A DNA stretch of 53,797 bases, taken from Candidatus Parvarchaeota archaeon. Its GTDB lineage: Archaea > Nanobdellota > Nanobdellia > Parvarchaeales > Parvarchaeaceae. Position 1 is the stretch's first letter; every line of letters starts with the position of its first letter. The notes under the pieces were generated by a model that did not search any database, was not told the DNA's origin, and saw only the letters and a list, made by a program, of their open reading frames with translations. The position numbers and the translations under genes were made by a program. Of the stretch, positions 1-8,486 are shown piece after piece. The stretch lies in the NCBI GenBank assembly GCA_023378865.1, contig JAMCSP010000026.1, forward strand, positions 1 to 53,797. The letters are read 5' to 3'.

Positions 1-464
1 GTTGGGCAATACTGATCATAGTCATCGTAGCTGTAATCCTGTACTCTATGGGTATTTTTAACCCTAGAGCAAGTGTAACCGCAAGTAGCAGTGGGTTCAG
101 CCCATTCGCAGCAAGCGCAGCAATATGCAGTACATCGGGCTTAAAGGTATCCTTCTCAGTAGGAGGATTACCTGATGGAGCGACTGCAGCGATATTGGAT
201 AATTTGACGTTGAGTTCCCCAAGTGGGTTTACGTCGGGTATTCCAGCGACCGTCTACAGCGCAACAGGCGTGGCGGATGGCGATGCATTCAGTTCTACCA
301 CTGTAGCATCTGGAAACAGTTTTACAGTTAACGACTCAACTGCAATTTGTTCTACAAGCGGAGTACCTTTCACTGCTAGTGGGAAATTGGACTACTCTGT
401 TACAACAGCAGCAGGCACTGCAGTGTTTACAGCAACGGGTACAATAGCAGGAACAAGCAGCTAA
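1..464 (+). CDS. class III signal-peptide pilin-like protein (5' truncated)
   Basis: The reading frame is open from position 3 and lacks its start, which lies before the window. Codons from position 3 encode the hydrophobic helix WAILIIVIVAVILYS, identical to the downstream copy at 585-1064, so the Met at position 48 is internal. The rest is a Ser/Thr/Ala/Gly-rich secreted domain with two cysteines shared with the neighbour. In this family a prepilin peptidase removes the short N-terminal leader and the helix packs into a pilus. The predicted full length is about 168 residues, nine more than the neighbour, the difference lying in the divergent middle. The function as a surface filament or adhesin is inferred. 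Confidence 0.75.
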   Translation, partial: WAILIIVIVAVILYSMGIFNPRASVTASSSGFSPFAASAAICSTSGLKVSFSVGGLPDGATAAILDNLTLSSPSGFTSGIPATVYSATGVADGDAFSSTTVASGNSFTVNDSTAICSTSGVPFTASGKLDYSVTTAAGTAVFTATGTIAGTSS

Positions 465-470
465 AAATGA

Positions 471-500
471 TTTGATTTTTTATTTTTTCTTTTTTATTTT
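471..500 (+). terminator. oligo-T terminator of first pilin gene
   Basis: A T-rich run starts seven bases after the stop codon. Archaeal terminators are typically such oligo-T tracts. Positions 430-495 are identical to 1030-1095 behind the second pilin gene. Confidence 0.55.
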
Positions 501-555
501 AAAATAATGCAAGTTATAAAAAAGAGAATATCTTGTAGGCTCTTCGAATTTTAGA

Positions 556-564
556 CTTAAATAC
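556..564 (+). promoter_or_regulatory. TATA box of second pilin gene
   Basis: The motif CTTAAATAC is centred about 25 nt before the ATG at 585, which predicts a leaderless or nearly leaderless transcript. The remainder of the 465-584 gap is T-rich and shows no gene. Confidence 0.5.
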
Positions 565-584
565 TATCATTTTTTATTATAATT

Positions 585-1064
585 ATGGCAAAAGGACAGT
601 CAGCATTGGAATATATGATGACTTATGGTTGGGCAATACTGATCATAGTCATCGTAGCTGTAATCCTGTACTCTATGGGTATTTTTAACCCTAGAGCAAG
701 TGTAACCGCAAGTAGCAGTGGGTTCAGCCCATTCGCAGCAAGCGCAGCAATATGTAATACTACCGCAACATATGTATCCTTCTCAGTAGGAGGATTACCT
801 GATGGAGCGACCGCAGCAAGTCTGGTAAATTTGACGTTGAGTTCCCCAAGTGGGTTTTCATCAACTTCATTTCCCGTGACTGAAACATTTCCTACAGGCA
901 CAACAGTGTCATCAGGTAGTAGCTTTAAGGCTATAGTAGCGGCAACTTGCTCAACAAGCGGAGTGCCTTTCACTGCATCGGGTGCATTATATTATGGTGT
1001 TACAACAGCAGCAGGAACGGCAACTTTTAAAGCAACGGGTACAATAGCAGGAACAAGCAGCTAA
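585..1064 (+). CDS. class III signal-peptide pilin-like protein
   Basis: This 159-aa protein starts MAKGQSALEYMMTYGWAIL. The GQSALEY motif followed by a hydrophobic helix (residues about 16-31) is the class III signal peptide (DUF361-type) known from archaeal pilins, with processing expected next to the GQ. The mature part is rich in Ser, Thr, Ala and Gly and has two cysteines, typical of a secreted beta-rich pilin body. It is a tandem paralogue of the gene at 1-464. A TATA box 25 nt upstream supports this ATG. The pilin-like class is well supported; the actual role (adhesion, host contact) is unknown. Confidence 0.85.
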   Translation: MAKGQSALEYMMTYGWAILIIVIVAVILYSMGIFNPRASVTASSSGFSPFAASAAICNTTATYVSFSVGGLPDGATAASLVNLTLSSPSGFSSTSFPVTETFPTGTTVSSGSSFKAIVAATCSTSGVPFTASGALYYGVTTAAGTATFKATGTIAGTSS

Positions 1065-1070
1065 AAATGA

Positions 1071-1098
1071 TTTGATTTTTTATTTTTTCTTTTTTTAA
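1071..1098 (+). terminator. oligo-T terminator of second pilin gene
   Basis: This T-rich tract after the stop at 1064 matches the tract behind the first pilin base for base up to 1095. Confidence 0.55.
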
Positions 1099-1210
1099 AT
1101 TTACTAGCAGGTTATCTTTTAATTTTAGTTATTGTTTAAAGACAAACTGCTTAAATTACTGTTAGATATAATAAATTAACGTTTTTAACCTAACCTTTAT
1201 TAGTTATTAT

Positions 1211-1714
1211 ATGAAGAAAGCAGTTTATGCCGGCAGCTTCGATCCCATAACAATAGGCCATGAATGGGTGATTGAAAAAGCTGCATCCTTATTCGATGAA
1301 TTAGTAATAGCGGTAGGGGAGAATCAGCAGAAAAAAGAGGATTTTTCACTGGAAGAAAAGAAGAAAATGCTTGCATCCGTAACAAAAAACTATAAAAACA
1401 TAAAAATAGATGCTTTCAAGGGCGAATTTCTTGTGGATTATGTCAAAAGGATAAACGCTTTGTATATAGTAAGAGGAATAAGGACCGAAACTGATTTAGA
1501 GTATGAAAAAGGGATACAATACATAAATAGCAGGTTAAACGAGAACATAACAACTATTTTTCTTATACCGCCGGAGGACCTGTCAGTAGTAAGCTCCAGT
1601 CTGGTAAGAAGCTTAGTTGGAAGCAAAGGCTGGGAAAAAGTTGTTAGAAAATTTCTTCCAAATGAGGAATGTTATAGAATATTTGTAAACCATTATTCAG
1701 GCACTAAAATTTAG
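1211..1714 (+). CDS. coaD: phosphopantetheine adenylyltransferase, bacterial CoaD type
   Basis: CoaD transfers AMP from ATP to 4'-phosphopantetheine, the penultimate step of CoA synthesis. The 167-aa length fits bacterial CoaD (about 160 aa). Visible motifs are the nucleotidyltransferase signature GSFDPITIGHEWV (residues 8-20, with the T-x-G-H motif), YIVRGIRTETDLEYE in the middle and VSSSLVRSL near the end. Archaea normally use a separate, archaeal PPAT family, so this gene is probably a transfer from bacteria or a DPANN-specific replacement. It stands alone between the pilins and a convergent gene. Confidence 0.88.
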   Translation: MKKAVYAGSFDPITIGHEWVIEKAASLFDELVIAVGENQQKKEDFSLEEKKKMLASVTKNYKNIKIDAFKGEFLVDYVKRINALYIVRGIRTETDLEYEKGIQYINSRLNENITTIFLIPPEDLSVVSSSLVRSLVGSKGWEKVVRKFLPNEECYRIFVNHYSGTKI

Positions 1715-1718
1715 TCTT

Positions 1719-2399
1719 TTACTTTTTATCCGGCTTATCTTTTACTTTATACAGCAGGCTTCTTGCAAGATTGTTATTTAATTTGTTTAAGTAGTTTTCA
1801 GCTTTTTCTGATATTTTAGCATAGTTTTCATTTGAAAGTTTAAAGCTACTTTTCGCATTTACAGAGTTTCTTTTTTCTTGGTTTAGTATATCTGAATTGG
1901 AAAAATGTTCTGAAAATGTATCAATTGCTGTTTTAATATCGCTTTTATATAAAAAACTAGAGATTGCAAGAAATCCGGCAAGTGCTTCCACGTAATTCTT
2001 TGACTTTGAAATTGCATACCTGGTGGCTTCAGATTCAGGGAAGCAGTCTACTATATAACTGCCGCTGTTAATGTAAAGCAGCCTATTAAAATAATCTCTT
2101 GCGTTTTTGTTTTTATCTTTTATTTCATGGAAATGCCCTAATTCATGCCGTATTATGAATCTGCATCCCTCTCTTAGTTCACTTAATTCATCCTTTTCTG
2201 CTATAAAGTAGATTATGCGCTTGGTTTCATAAGATAGCCATATCTGGTTGTATCCTAAGGAATATGCCATGCCGTTGATATAATGCGGGAGTATATTCTT
2301 AGAGAGTTCAATGCTTTCGGTTATTCCAAGTTTTTGTGATAATAATGATTTGTATTTTTCATCATCTTTAAGGATTTTGTTCAACTTGCTGTTTTTCAT
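1719..2399 (-). CDS. putative zincin-like metallopeptidase
   Basis: I do not recognise the family. The 226-aa soluble protein contains RHELGHFHE, giving an HExxH zinc motif at residues 85-89. A downstream acidic segment (PESEATRYA, about residues 121-129) could supply the third, glutamate ligand as in gluzincins. No signal peptide or membrane segment is visible. The C-terminal third is helical and ends in a lysine-rich tail. It converges with coaD, with 4 bp between the stop codons. Peptidase activity is inferred from the motif only. Confidence 0.6.
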   Translation of the reverse strand: MKNSKLNKILKDDEKYKSLLSQKLGITESIELSKNILPHYINGMAYSLGYNQIWLSYETKRIIYFIAEKDELSELREGCRFIIRHELGHFHEIKDKNKNARDYFNRLLYINSGSYIVDCFPESEATRYAISKSKNYVEALAGFLAISSFLYKSDIKTAIDTFSEHFSNSDILNQEKRNSVNAKSSFKLSNENYAKISEKAENYLNKLNNNLARSLLYKVKDKPDKK

Positions 2400-2498
2400 C
2401 TATTTTCTAGATTTTAAATGATATAAAAATGTTTATTTAGGAGTGAGCAATGGGATATAAAACAAGTATATAATGAATGGATTACTAAATGATTCTTT

Positions 2499-3590
2499 AT
2501 GAAAGGAGAAGTAATTTACAGCTATTTTTATGATTTTTCGGATGAGATAGATCTTAAGGATGTTAAGAACTATTTTAGAGGGGCAGAAGAGTTTTCATTT
2601 TATGAGTATGGGAAGGCAGTGCCAGAAGGATTAAACCCGTTTGAACTTCCAATAGTGGTAAATACGGGCAAAAAAGAGATAGGTTTTGACAGTATAAACT
2701 TACCGGTCAACATACAGTGTGTAATATACTCGGTCGGAGCCATGGCGGTAAGGGTGCGTTCTCCCATTGAAAATCTTAATATTTCTTTATTAGAAAAGAT
2801 TACATTTGACAAAAGATTTGAAAACAAATTTAAGGAACTGGCAGAGGATACAAAAGCAAGGGTAGAAAAAACTCTTTCTAAGCACATTCAGATAAAAGAA
2901 AAAAGAGTATTTGAGATGTACAGGTCTTACTTTTTAGAGCAGTGTGCAGACAGTTTTGTAGATAAAAATAAGTGGTTTATAGCAGGTATCCTGTTAGACG
3001 AACAGAATTACAAGGAGCTATCAAAAGAATATGTAGCAAATACAATAAAGAGAAGTTTGTCGTATTACGGCTGTGATTCAGTCATAGTGGACTGGGATGC
3101 GATGTTTCTGATATCGAATACAAGCAATTATGAGAATGAAATAATGGTAGCGGATACTGCAAACATACAGCTTTTGGAATACAGGGTATACCAAAATGAG
3201 GTAAACAAGATGATAGATGCCGTAAATAATCGTTTTCTGAAAATGAACAGGAACCCTTTCTACATAATATTCACAAGGAGGAATATGATAAAGTTAAGCA
3301 AGGAAATAAGCGATTTCTATGCCGAGTACAAGGATCTTGTTGAGGGTATAAACCAGATAATCATGAGTTTTGGGGAATGGTATCTTGCCAGGATTTATTC
3401 TCTTCTTTCAGATGCCTTTCGTCTTACTGACCTAGCAAAAAGATTAGAAACTACGTTTGATATGCTTGTAAATATACGTAGTTTTATACAGAGTCATGTT
3501 TCGGAGGATACCAGCTCATTTTTAGAGTGGGTTGTTATACTTTTGTTTGTAATTGAAATAATTCTTATTATAATCCCCTTCTACAAATAA
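2499..3590 (+). CDS. RMD1/DUF155-like protein with C-terminal membrane anchor
   Basis: The 363-aa protein has a soluble N-terminal region, an amphipathic helical C-terminal half and one terminal membrane helix (about residues 341-361) preceded by LEWVVILL. The pattern resembles RMD1/DUF155 proteins: an LLEYRVYQNEV-type helix, a Trp-containing helix with a lY-x2-L pattern, then LEW plus a hydrophobic helix containing E-I. Eukaryotic relatives (RMND1) act in mitochondrial translation. The molecular role in archaea is unknown. Family assignment is by motif layout and is tentative. Confidence 0.5.
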   Translation: MKGEVIYSYFYDFSDEIDLKDVKNYFRGAEEFSFYEYGKAVPEGLNPFELPIVVNTGKKEIGFDSINLPVNIQCVIYSVGAMAVRVRSPIENLNISLLEKITFDKRFENKFKELAEDTKARVEKTLSKHIQIKEKRVFEMYRSYFLEQCADSFVDKNKWFIAGILLDEQNYKELSKEYVANTIKRSLSYYGCDSVIVDWDAMFLISNTSNYENEIMVADTANIQLLEYRVYQNEVNKMIDAVNNRFLKMNRNPFYIIFTRRNMIKLSKEISDFYAEYKDLVEGINQIIMSFGEWYLARIYSLLSDAFRLTDLAKRLETTFDMLVNIRSFIQSHVSEDTSSFLEWVVILLFVIEIILIIIPFYK

Positions 3591-3653
3591 AGTTATTTTA
3601 ATGCTTGGCATAAAAAGAAAGGCTTAATAAGGTGTACACTTCTTAAATAATTA

Positions 3654-4382
3654 ATGCTTACTAAGAGCAGAATTGATTTTAAGGGCGTAGTATTTGATTT
3701 TGATAACACATTAGTAGACACGAAAAAAACCATCTTGGAAGCATATACTAAGGTCTTTTCCGAAATGGCCGAAAAATTCAATGTAGACAAAGAAAGACTT
3801 ATTTCTGAAGCGGATGCTTTTCAGCAGGAAAAGATAAGAGAACTAGCAGAATCAAAGGCATCCTACAATCATGCAGACTGGATACCATTGATAGCGGAGA
3901 AAGGATCTATAAAATTAAATGAAAAAGAAAAGGAGTACTACAAACAGGTATTTTACTCTTATGTGATTGAGAACCAGAAGTTCTCAAGCGAAACAGAGGA
4001 ATTGCTCAAAGAATTGAAAAAAGATGGTAAAAAGCTGGCGCTTTTAAGTGAAAGGGACTCAATAAGCGGTTTAAAGGCCGAGAGGATAAATAAAGTTCCT
4101 TTTCACAAATATTTCGATGTTGTAGTAATAGCTGGAGAAACAATACCTTTCTCAAAAGCGAAGGACGGAGCTAAACCATTTATAGAAACCGCAAGGCTTT
4201 TGGGATTAAGCACGAAAGACATAATAATGGTTGGAGACAGGCGGGATTTAGATATACAAAATGCGAAAGAATCCGGAATGAAAGCGGTTCTGTTTACTGG
4301 CTATAATAATTCCCAGGAAAAATGCAATTATGAGCCTGACTTGGTAATAAGCGATATCTCAGAATTTGGCAGGATACTGTAA
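3654..4382 (+). CDS. HAD-superfamily phosphatase-like hydrolase
   Basis: HAD motif I is DFDNTLVD with nucleophile and acid/base at D15 and D17. Motif II is the Ser of LALLSERDS. Motif IV is GDRRDLD near residues 194-200, followed by the family's AKESGMKAVLF. An insertion between motif I and II forms a helical cap (C1 type). At 242 aa it is a standard phosphoglycolate-phosphatase-like size. The substrate cannot be read from the sequence. A paralogue lies at 15763-16479 with the same architecture. Confidence 0.8.
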   Translation: MLTKSRIDFKGVVFDFDNTLVDTKKTILEAYTKVFSEMAEKFNVDKERLISEADAFQQEKIRELAESKASYNHADWIPLIAEKGSIKLNEKEKEYYKQVFYSYVIENQKFSSETEELLKELKKDGKKLALLSERDSISGLKAERINKVPFHKYFDVVVIAGETIPFSKAKDGAKPFIETARLLGLSTKDIIMVGDRRDLDIQNAKESGMKAVLFTGYNNSQEKCNYEPDLVISDISEFGRIL

Positions 4383-4430
4383 AAAAATAAAGAATGAAAT
4401 GCATTTTAAAAGCTAAAGTCTGATAGCATA

Positions 4431-5678
4431 TTAAACTGCATATGGAAACAACCGATGGAAAGAATACGCTGCTAGCAGTACTAGAATAGCGGCAAACATT
4501 ATTGCCGAAGAAGATAAGAACACTAAAAATATATTGGACCCGTAATCAAACAGTCCGTTTCCTAATATCGGTCCAAGGCCGAAGGCTATTGGCTGCAGGG
4601 TATTATAAATGCTTATGTATTTAACCCTTTTGACATCTGTGTTATTAAGCATTTCATTGAATATTGCAAGCGTAACTCCCCCTCCGAATATTCCCATAAA
4701 GACCGCCGGAATCAAAAGCAGATATACACTTTTTATGGCAAACCAGACGAATGGCATAATGCCAAGTACGATACCGGAAAGGATAATCGCACGTGCTGCG
4801 GAATATTTTAAGATGAATTTTCCCCAGTATATTTGAGTGGAGATTGTTGACAATGCTATAATCAGGAAGATGATGCTGAACCATTCATCTCCGGCATTGA
4901 GGAACCGGCTACCAACTATGTACAGCGAAAAGTAAGGCTGGCTCATCTCATAGCCTAAAAACCAGATAAAAATGAAAAGCATGAAATGTGAAAAGCGTTT
5001 TATCGTTTTTACTGTTTGATAGTTTTTTCTCTTTTCAATTGGATAATTTGGTATGCTTTTCATAACCAGAAGCGACGCCATGGAAAACACGAACCCTACT
5101 ATGAATACTATCAAAAAGCTGTAAATTTTTGCATTTTCTGTAAGGTAAAATATCATAAGTGCCAGGATGTAACCTAACAGGCCGAATATTCCCATCATGA
5201 AATTCCTAAATGAAAAATATGTTGGTCTATGCTTCTTTTTGATTAGACTTGGGACCCACAGTGTCCAGGTGGTACCTGAGAAATAAGCAAAGAAAAACCT
5301 TAATGAAAGCAATGTTATTATCAGATAAACCAGGAAGGAATAGCCCTCAAACAATGACAGCAATGCAAGCGGTATCCATATAAATCTATCCAGAAAAGTT
5401 ATCATTACAGTAAGATTCCTTATGTTTTTAGTCCTTTCGCTGTATCTGTATGCAAATAGCTGGGCTATTGGGGTTATAAGCACAGGAATTCCTGTTATCA
5501 ATCCTATTGGCGCGTTTGAACCTATAAGAAAAACAACGAATGGAACTATGTAAGGAGTGGTCATGTTTGAATATACTGACCATAAAGAGCCATCTGTTAT
5601 GGAAAGGTTCATTGCAGCCTTCTCTTTCGAACCGCTCGGTAAAAAATATTCTTTTAGTATCTTTTTAAAGTTCAGCAT
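4431..5678 (-). CDS. MFS-type transporter
   Basis: The 415-aa protein consists of about 11-12 hydrophobic helices with short loops and a basic central loop (residues about 210-220), the two-times-six layout of the major facilitator superfamily. An N-terminal soluble stretch of about 30 residues precedes the first helix. The loop SERTKNIRN after helix 2 is at the position of the MFS loop 2-3 signature, although the consensus is weak. The substrate and direction of transport are not predictable. It is convergent with the HAD gene. Confidence 0.7.
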   Translation of the reverse strand: MLNFKKILKEYFLPSGSKEKAAMNLSITDGSLWSVYSNMTTPYIVPFVVFLIGSNAPIGLITGIPVLITPIAQLFAYRYSERTKNIRNLTVMITFLDRFIWIPLALLSLFEGYSFLVYLIITLLSLRFFFAYFSGTTWTLWVPSLIKKKHRPTYFSFRNFMMGIFGLLGYILALMIFYLTENAKIYSFLIVFIVGFVFSMASLLVMKSIPNYPIEKRKNYQTVKTIKRFSHFMLFIFIWFLGYEMSQPYFSLYIVGSRFLNAGDEWFSIIFLIIALSTISTQIYWGKFILKYSAARAIILSGIVLGIMPFVWFAIKSVYLLLIPAVFMGIFGGGVTLAIFNEMLNNTDVKRVKYISIYNTLQPIAFGLGPILGNGLFDYGSNIFLVFLSSSAIMFAAILVLLAAYSFHRLFPYAV

Positions 5679-5738
5679 AATAATATACTAAACAAATGGA
5701 AATAAATAGCGAAAGCAATAAATATTATGCTGTGATAT

Positions 5739-6728
5739 TTATAATTCTATTATAATTCTTCCGTCTTTTTCTTTGCTGCTATTCTCTTTAAATGCTTCCT
5801 TTGTTTCCTGAAAATTGAATTTTTTCCAGGTCTTTATCTTTAAATCTTTGGATTTATTTACCACTTCGGAAAATTGTTTAACTGAGCCACTTGTTGATCC
5901 TAGTATACTAAGCTGCTTAGAGTATAGCTGTGAAATATCTATTTTAGCATTACTCCCGGTTTCCGTTCCAAATGCAACCATTCTGCCGTTTTTACCTAAA
6001 AGCGAATAGCCTAAATCCCAGAATTTCTCTCCGATTGATTCTATAACTACGTCTGCCATATGTGAGTTAGTTATCTTTCTTACTTCTTCCAATGCATTTT
6101 CGTATCCAATTACATAATCCGCACCGAAATCCTTAACCCAATTCTTGCTTGAAATTGCAATGGTTTTTGCGCCCAGCATTTTGGCAAATTGTAGTGCAAA
6201 TACGCCTGTATTGCCGGATGCGCCAATTACGACAACAAATTCGTTTTTCTGTACTTTTGCTCTCTCCAAAGCATTGTAAGAGGTAAGTGCAGCTACAGGC
6301 AAGCTTGCGGCTAATTCAAAATTTACAGAATCCGGCAGCTTGAATGCATTCCTTCCATCAATGACAATATACTCTGCCAACCCGCCGTTCGATCCTATGC
6401 TGAATATGTATCCGTTATCACAAAGCATTTCGTTTCCACTTTTACAGTAAGAACATGTACTGTCAAAGTATCTGTTATAAATGCTTACTCTATCTCCTTT
6501 CTTTAATTCCTTTACCCCTTCACCCACTTCTTCTATTTCACCGGCAAATTCCGCACCGGGTATTTTTTCCGAATTTACAGGTATAAGATCAATAACCATA
6601 GAATCGACAGGATTCAATCCCACTGCCTTAACTTTTACAAGTACCTGCCCTGCTTTAACTTGGGGTTTTTCAACTTCCTTTAAATTTAAATTATCTATTC
6701 CGTTCTTGCTTAGAATCCAGGCTTTCAT
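5739..6728 (-). CDS. zinc-type alcohol dehydrogenase/quinone oxidoreductase-like protein
   Basis: This is a medium-chain dehydrogenase/reductase. The N-terminal GroES-like domain carries VGLNPVDS and PGAEFAGEI, where zinc-dependent enzymes would have the catalytic Cys and His, so it is closer to zinc-lacking quinone reductases. A partial structural-zinc lobe (CSYC plus a further Cys) remains. The Rossmann domain has VIGASGNTGVFALQFAK for NAD(P)H. I place the start at the ATG at 6728 rather than 6752. A TATA box lies 27 nt before it, which would put the 6752 ATG upstream of the transcription start. Substrate unknown. Confidence 0.8.
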   Translation of the reverse strand: MKAWILSKNGIDNLNLKEVEKPQVKAGQVLVKVKAVGLNPVDSMVIDLIPVNSEKIPGAEFAGEIEEVGEGVKELKKGDRVSIYNRYFDSTCSYCKSGNEMLCDNGYIFSIGSNGGLAEYIVIDGRNAFKLPDSVNFELAASLPVAALTSYNALERAKVQKNEFVVVIGASGNTGVFALQFAKMLGAKTIAISSKNWVKDFGADYVIGYENALEEVRKITNSHMADVVIESIGEKFWDLGYSLLGKNGRMVAFGTETGSNAKIDISQLYSKQLSILGSTSGSVKQFSEVVNKSKDLKIKTWKKFNFQETKEAFKENSSKEKDGRIIIEL

Positions 6729-6750
6729 ATCGTATAAGATATATGTTACC

Positions 6751-6760
6751 ATATAAAAGC
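6751..6760 (-). promoter_or_regulatory. TATA box for the MDR reductase gene
   Basis: On the minus strand this reads GCTTTTATAT, centred about 27 nt before the ATG at 6728. This supports leaderless initiation and the shorter protein start. Confidence 0.5.
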
Positions 6761-6987
6761 TTTTCTAATTAAATCAAGAGTTTTACTGAATATGTAAAAA
6801 TCTGTAAGCGATAAAAATCTATGTCAGTTATTATCTCTTTCTATAAAACATCCAGATTCAGTATTACCGTTCTTTAATGTTATTTCCTTAATATTTTGCG
6901 AGAAGATGTACTTACATTTTGACTTGGCTTAAGATCATATAATGTCAAATCTTAGGAATATTTAATATGTAAATTTCTTATATCTAT

Positions 6988-7021
6988 GTATATACAAAAG
7001 TATAAATATAAGTATACAAAA
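6988..7021 (+). promoter_or_regulatory. AbiE promoter with two GTATAC operator-like repeats
   Basis: TATAAATA (7001-7008) is centred 26 nt before the ATG at 7030. It is flanked by GTATATACAAAA (6988-6999) and GTATACAAAA (7012-7021). Each repeat has a self-complementary core. AbiEi antitoxins are known to repress their own promoters, so these are good candidate operators. The rest of the 6753-7029 gap shows no gene. Confidence 0.55.
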
Positions 7022-7029
7022 TATATATT

Positions 7030-7704
7030 ATGAAAGCAAAGGATTTCATGCGTGTACTCAATGATAATAACCTAAAAGTGTTCACGCTTAATGATGCAGT
7101 CAAAATAATACGGAAACCATCGAATTATGTTTCATTATTTCTATCCAAAATTGACTCAATAAAGCATCTGGAGCGTGGTAAGTATTATGTAGAAGGAATA
7201 GATCCAGCTAAAATAGCATCGAATGTAATCCATCCCTCTTATATAAGCCTTGTATACGCGTTAGCATACTACAAAAGCATAACGCAGATCCCTGTAACAA
7301 TAGATATAATGGCCTTGAGACAGCACCGGCCATTGAGAATAGAGGGCTTTAGTATAAGGTTCGTAAAGTTAAAGCGTAGTAGGTTCTTCGGTTATAGAAA
7401 TGATGACGGAGTTTTCATTGCAGATCCAGAGAAGGCAATCATCGATTGTCTGGTTTTCAATGTTGATTTTTTCTATGTATCAGAAAGTTTTATCAGCATG
7501 AAGGACAGGCTGGATATGAGCAAGCTTAAAGAGTATGCTAAGATAACAGATGACCGGGCGCTGATAAACCGTTTAGGGTTTATGCTGTCAAGAAATGGCA
7601 TAAATTCAGATGATCTACTCCCATACCGCTCTAATGTGTATGTGCGTTTATCTGCAAACGCTCGCGTAAAGGATAAAAAATGGAGAGTATTGTATGCTGA
7701 CTAA
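7030..7704 (+). CDS. abiEi: AbiEi-family antitoxin / transcriptional regulator
   Basis: The 224-aa protein has an N-terminal winged-helix-like region (residues 1-70, with a TLNDAVKIIRKP helix). It is followed by the AbiEi-type core, which includes a Y/I-rich segment around IHPSYISLVYALAYY and DGVFIADPEKAIIDCLVF. In type IV AbiE systems this protein counteracts the AbiEii nucleotidyltransferase and represses the operon. The stop overlaps the toxin start by 11 bp, the usual coupling. Upstream repeats flanking the TATA box fit autoregulation. Family assignment is based on the motifs together with the partner gene. Confidence 0.8.
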   Translation: MKAKDFMRVLNDNNLKVFTLNDAVKIIRKPSNYVSLFLSKIDSIKHLERGKYYVEGIDPAKIASNVIHPSYISLVYALAYYKSITQIPVTIDIMALRQHRPLRIEGFSIRFVKLKRSRFFGYRNDDGVFIADPEKAIIDCLVFNVDFFYVSESFISMKDRLDMSKLKEYAKITDDRALINRLGFMLSRNGINSDDLLPYRSNVYVRLSANARVKDKKWRVLYAD

Positions 7705-8455
7705 AAATGAACTTTTGGAATATAGAATCTGGCCTAATCGTTACCAGCTGGAGAAGGACTACCTACAGTATATAGTACTCGCGGAGATATTCAAGAGGTC
7801 TAAGGGAAAACTAGTCTTCAAAGGTGGGACTGCATTGCAAAAATGCTACGGGCTTGACAGATTTTCTGAGGATTTAGATTTCACCGCTGATTCTATGGAT
7901 GAAATAAAGGGGGTAGAAGAGGCATTGCAAGCCATTACAAGGCTGTATGGTGCTTCTTTCAAAAAATCTGAAAATGAAGTTTCCGTATCGTTCAACTTGA
8001 AGATAGAAGGGCCTCTTTTTGAGAAACCGCAATCGATGCAGACAATAATCATAGAGATAAGCAAAAGGGAGAAAGTATTACGTAAGCCACTGCTTATTCG
8101 ATTAATACCTAAATACCGTGACTTGGAGGCTCAATTAGTTGTAGTAATGGATAAGGATGAGATATTAGCAGAGAAGGCAAGGGCGCTTCTAACAAGAAGA
8201 AGAGCAAGAGACCTGTATGATACATACTTCTTATTGAATAAAGGGGCAAAAATAGACTTCGAGTTAATAAACAAGAAGCTCGAATATTACTCAAAAAAAT
8301 TTGATCTTTCTGTTTTAGTCAGCAGAATAAACGATTTGAAATCCGAATGGAACAAAGAACTTGGAATACTTATGGAATACCCTCCTGACTTTCAAGAGAT
8401 GGCAGAATTCGTCCTTAGATCCTTTAGAGAAGCAGAGAAAGCAGTTCGTGGATGA
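7694..8455 (+). CDS. abiEii: AbiEii-family nucleotidyltransferase toxin
   Basis: The 253-aa protein carries the polymerase-beta-like signature FKGGTALQKCYGLDRFSEDLD, with GG at residues 44-45 and the metal-binding acids at D60 and D62. The later conserved helix EKARALLTRRRARDLYD is also present. These are the hallmarks of AbiEii/AbiGii/MenA-type nucleotidyltransferases, some of which modify tRNA 3' ends and block growth or phage. All catalytic motifs look intact. It is translationally coupled to the antitoxin. The adjacent tRNA-Glu may mark an integration site, but no integrase is seen. Confidence 0.88.
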   Translation: MLTKNELLEYRIWPNRYQLEKDYLQYIVLAEIFKRSKGKLVFKGGTALQKCYGLDRFSEDLDFTADSMDEIKGVEEALQAITRLYGASFKKSENEVSVSFNLKIEGPLFEKPQSMQTIIIEISKREKVLRKPLLIRLIPKYRDLEAQLVVVMDKDEILAEKARALLTRRRARDLYDTYFLLNKGAKIDFELINKKLEYYSKKFDLSVLVSRINDLKSEWNKELGILMEYPPDFQEMAEFVLRSFREAEKAVRG

Positions 8456-8486
8456 AATAATGAGTGGTTACTATCCCACTCTAAAA

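Larger units (their letters stand above)
1..1095 (+). repeat. tandem gene duplication with mosaic identity
   Basis: Positions 1-127 match 628-754 with no differences seen by eye. Blocks at 147-184 and 201-230 also match at the same offset of 627. The middle (231 to about 345) is unrelated in detail, and the offset falls to 600 there because of a 27-bp in-frame length difference. Positions 430-495, covering the last codons, the stop and the terminator, match 1030-1095. Confidence 0.85.

Noticed and set aside
48-464. Start of the first pilin at the ATG at 48
   Set aside because: The identical downstream copy shows that this Met is inside the signal-peptide helix; the true start lies before the window.
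6729-6752. Longer start of the MDR reductase
   Set aside because: The TATA spacing puts this ATG upstream of the predicted transcript start, and the family begins near MKAW.
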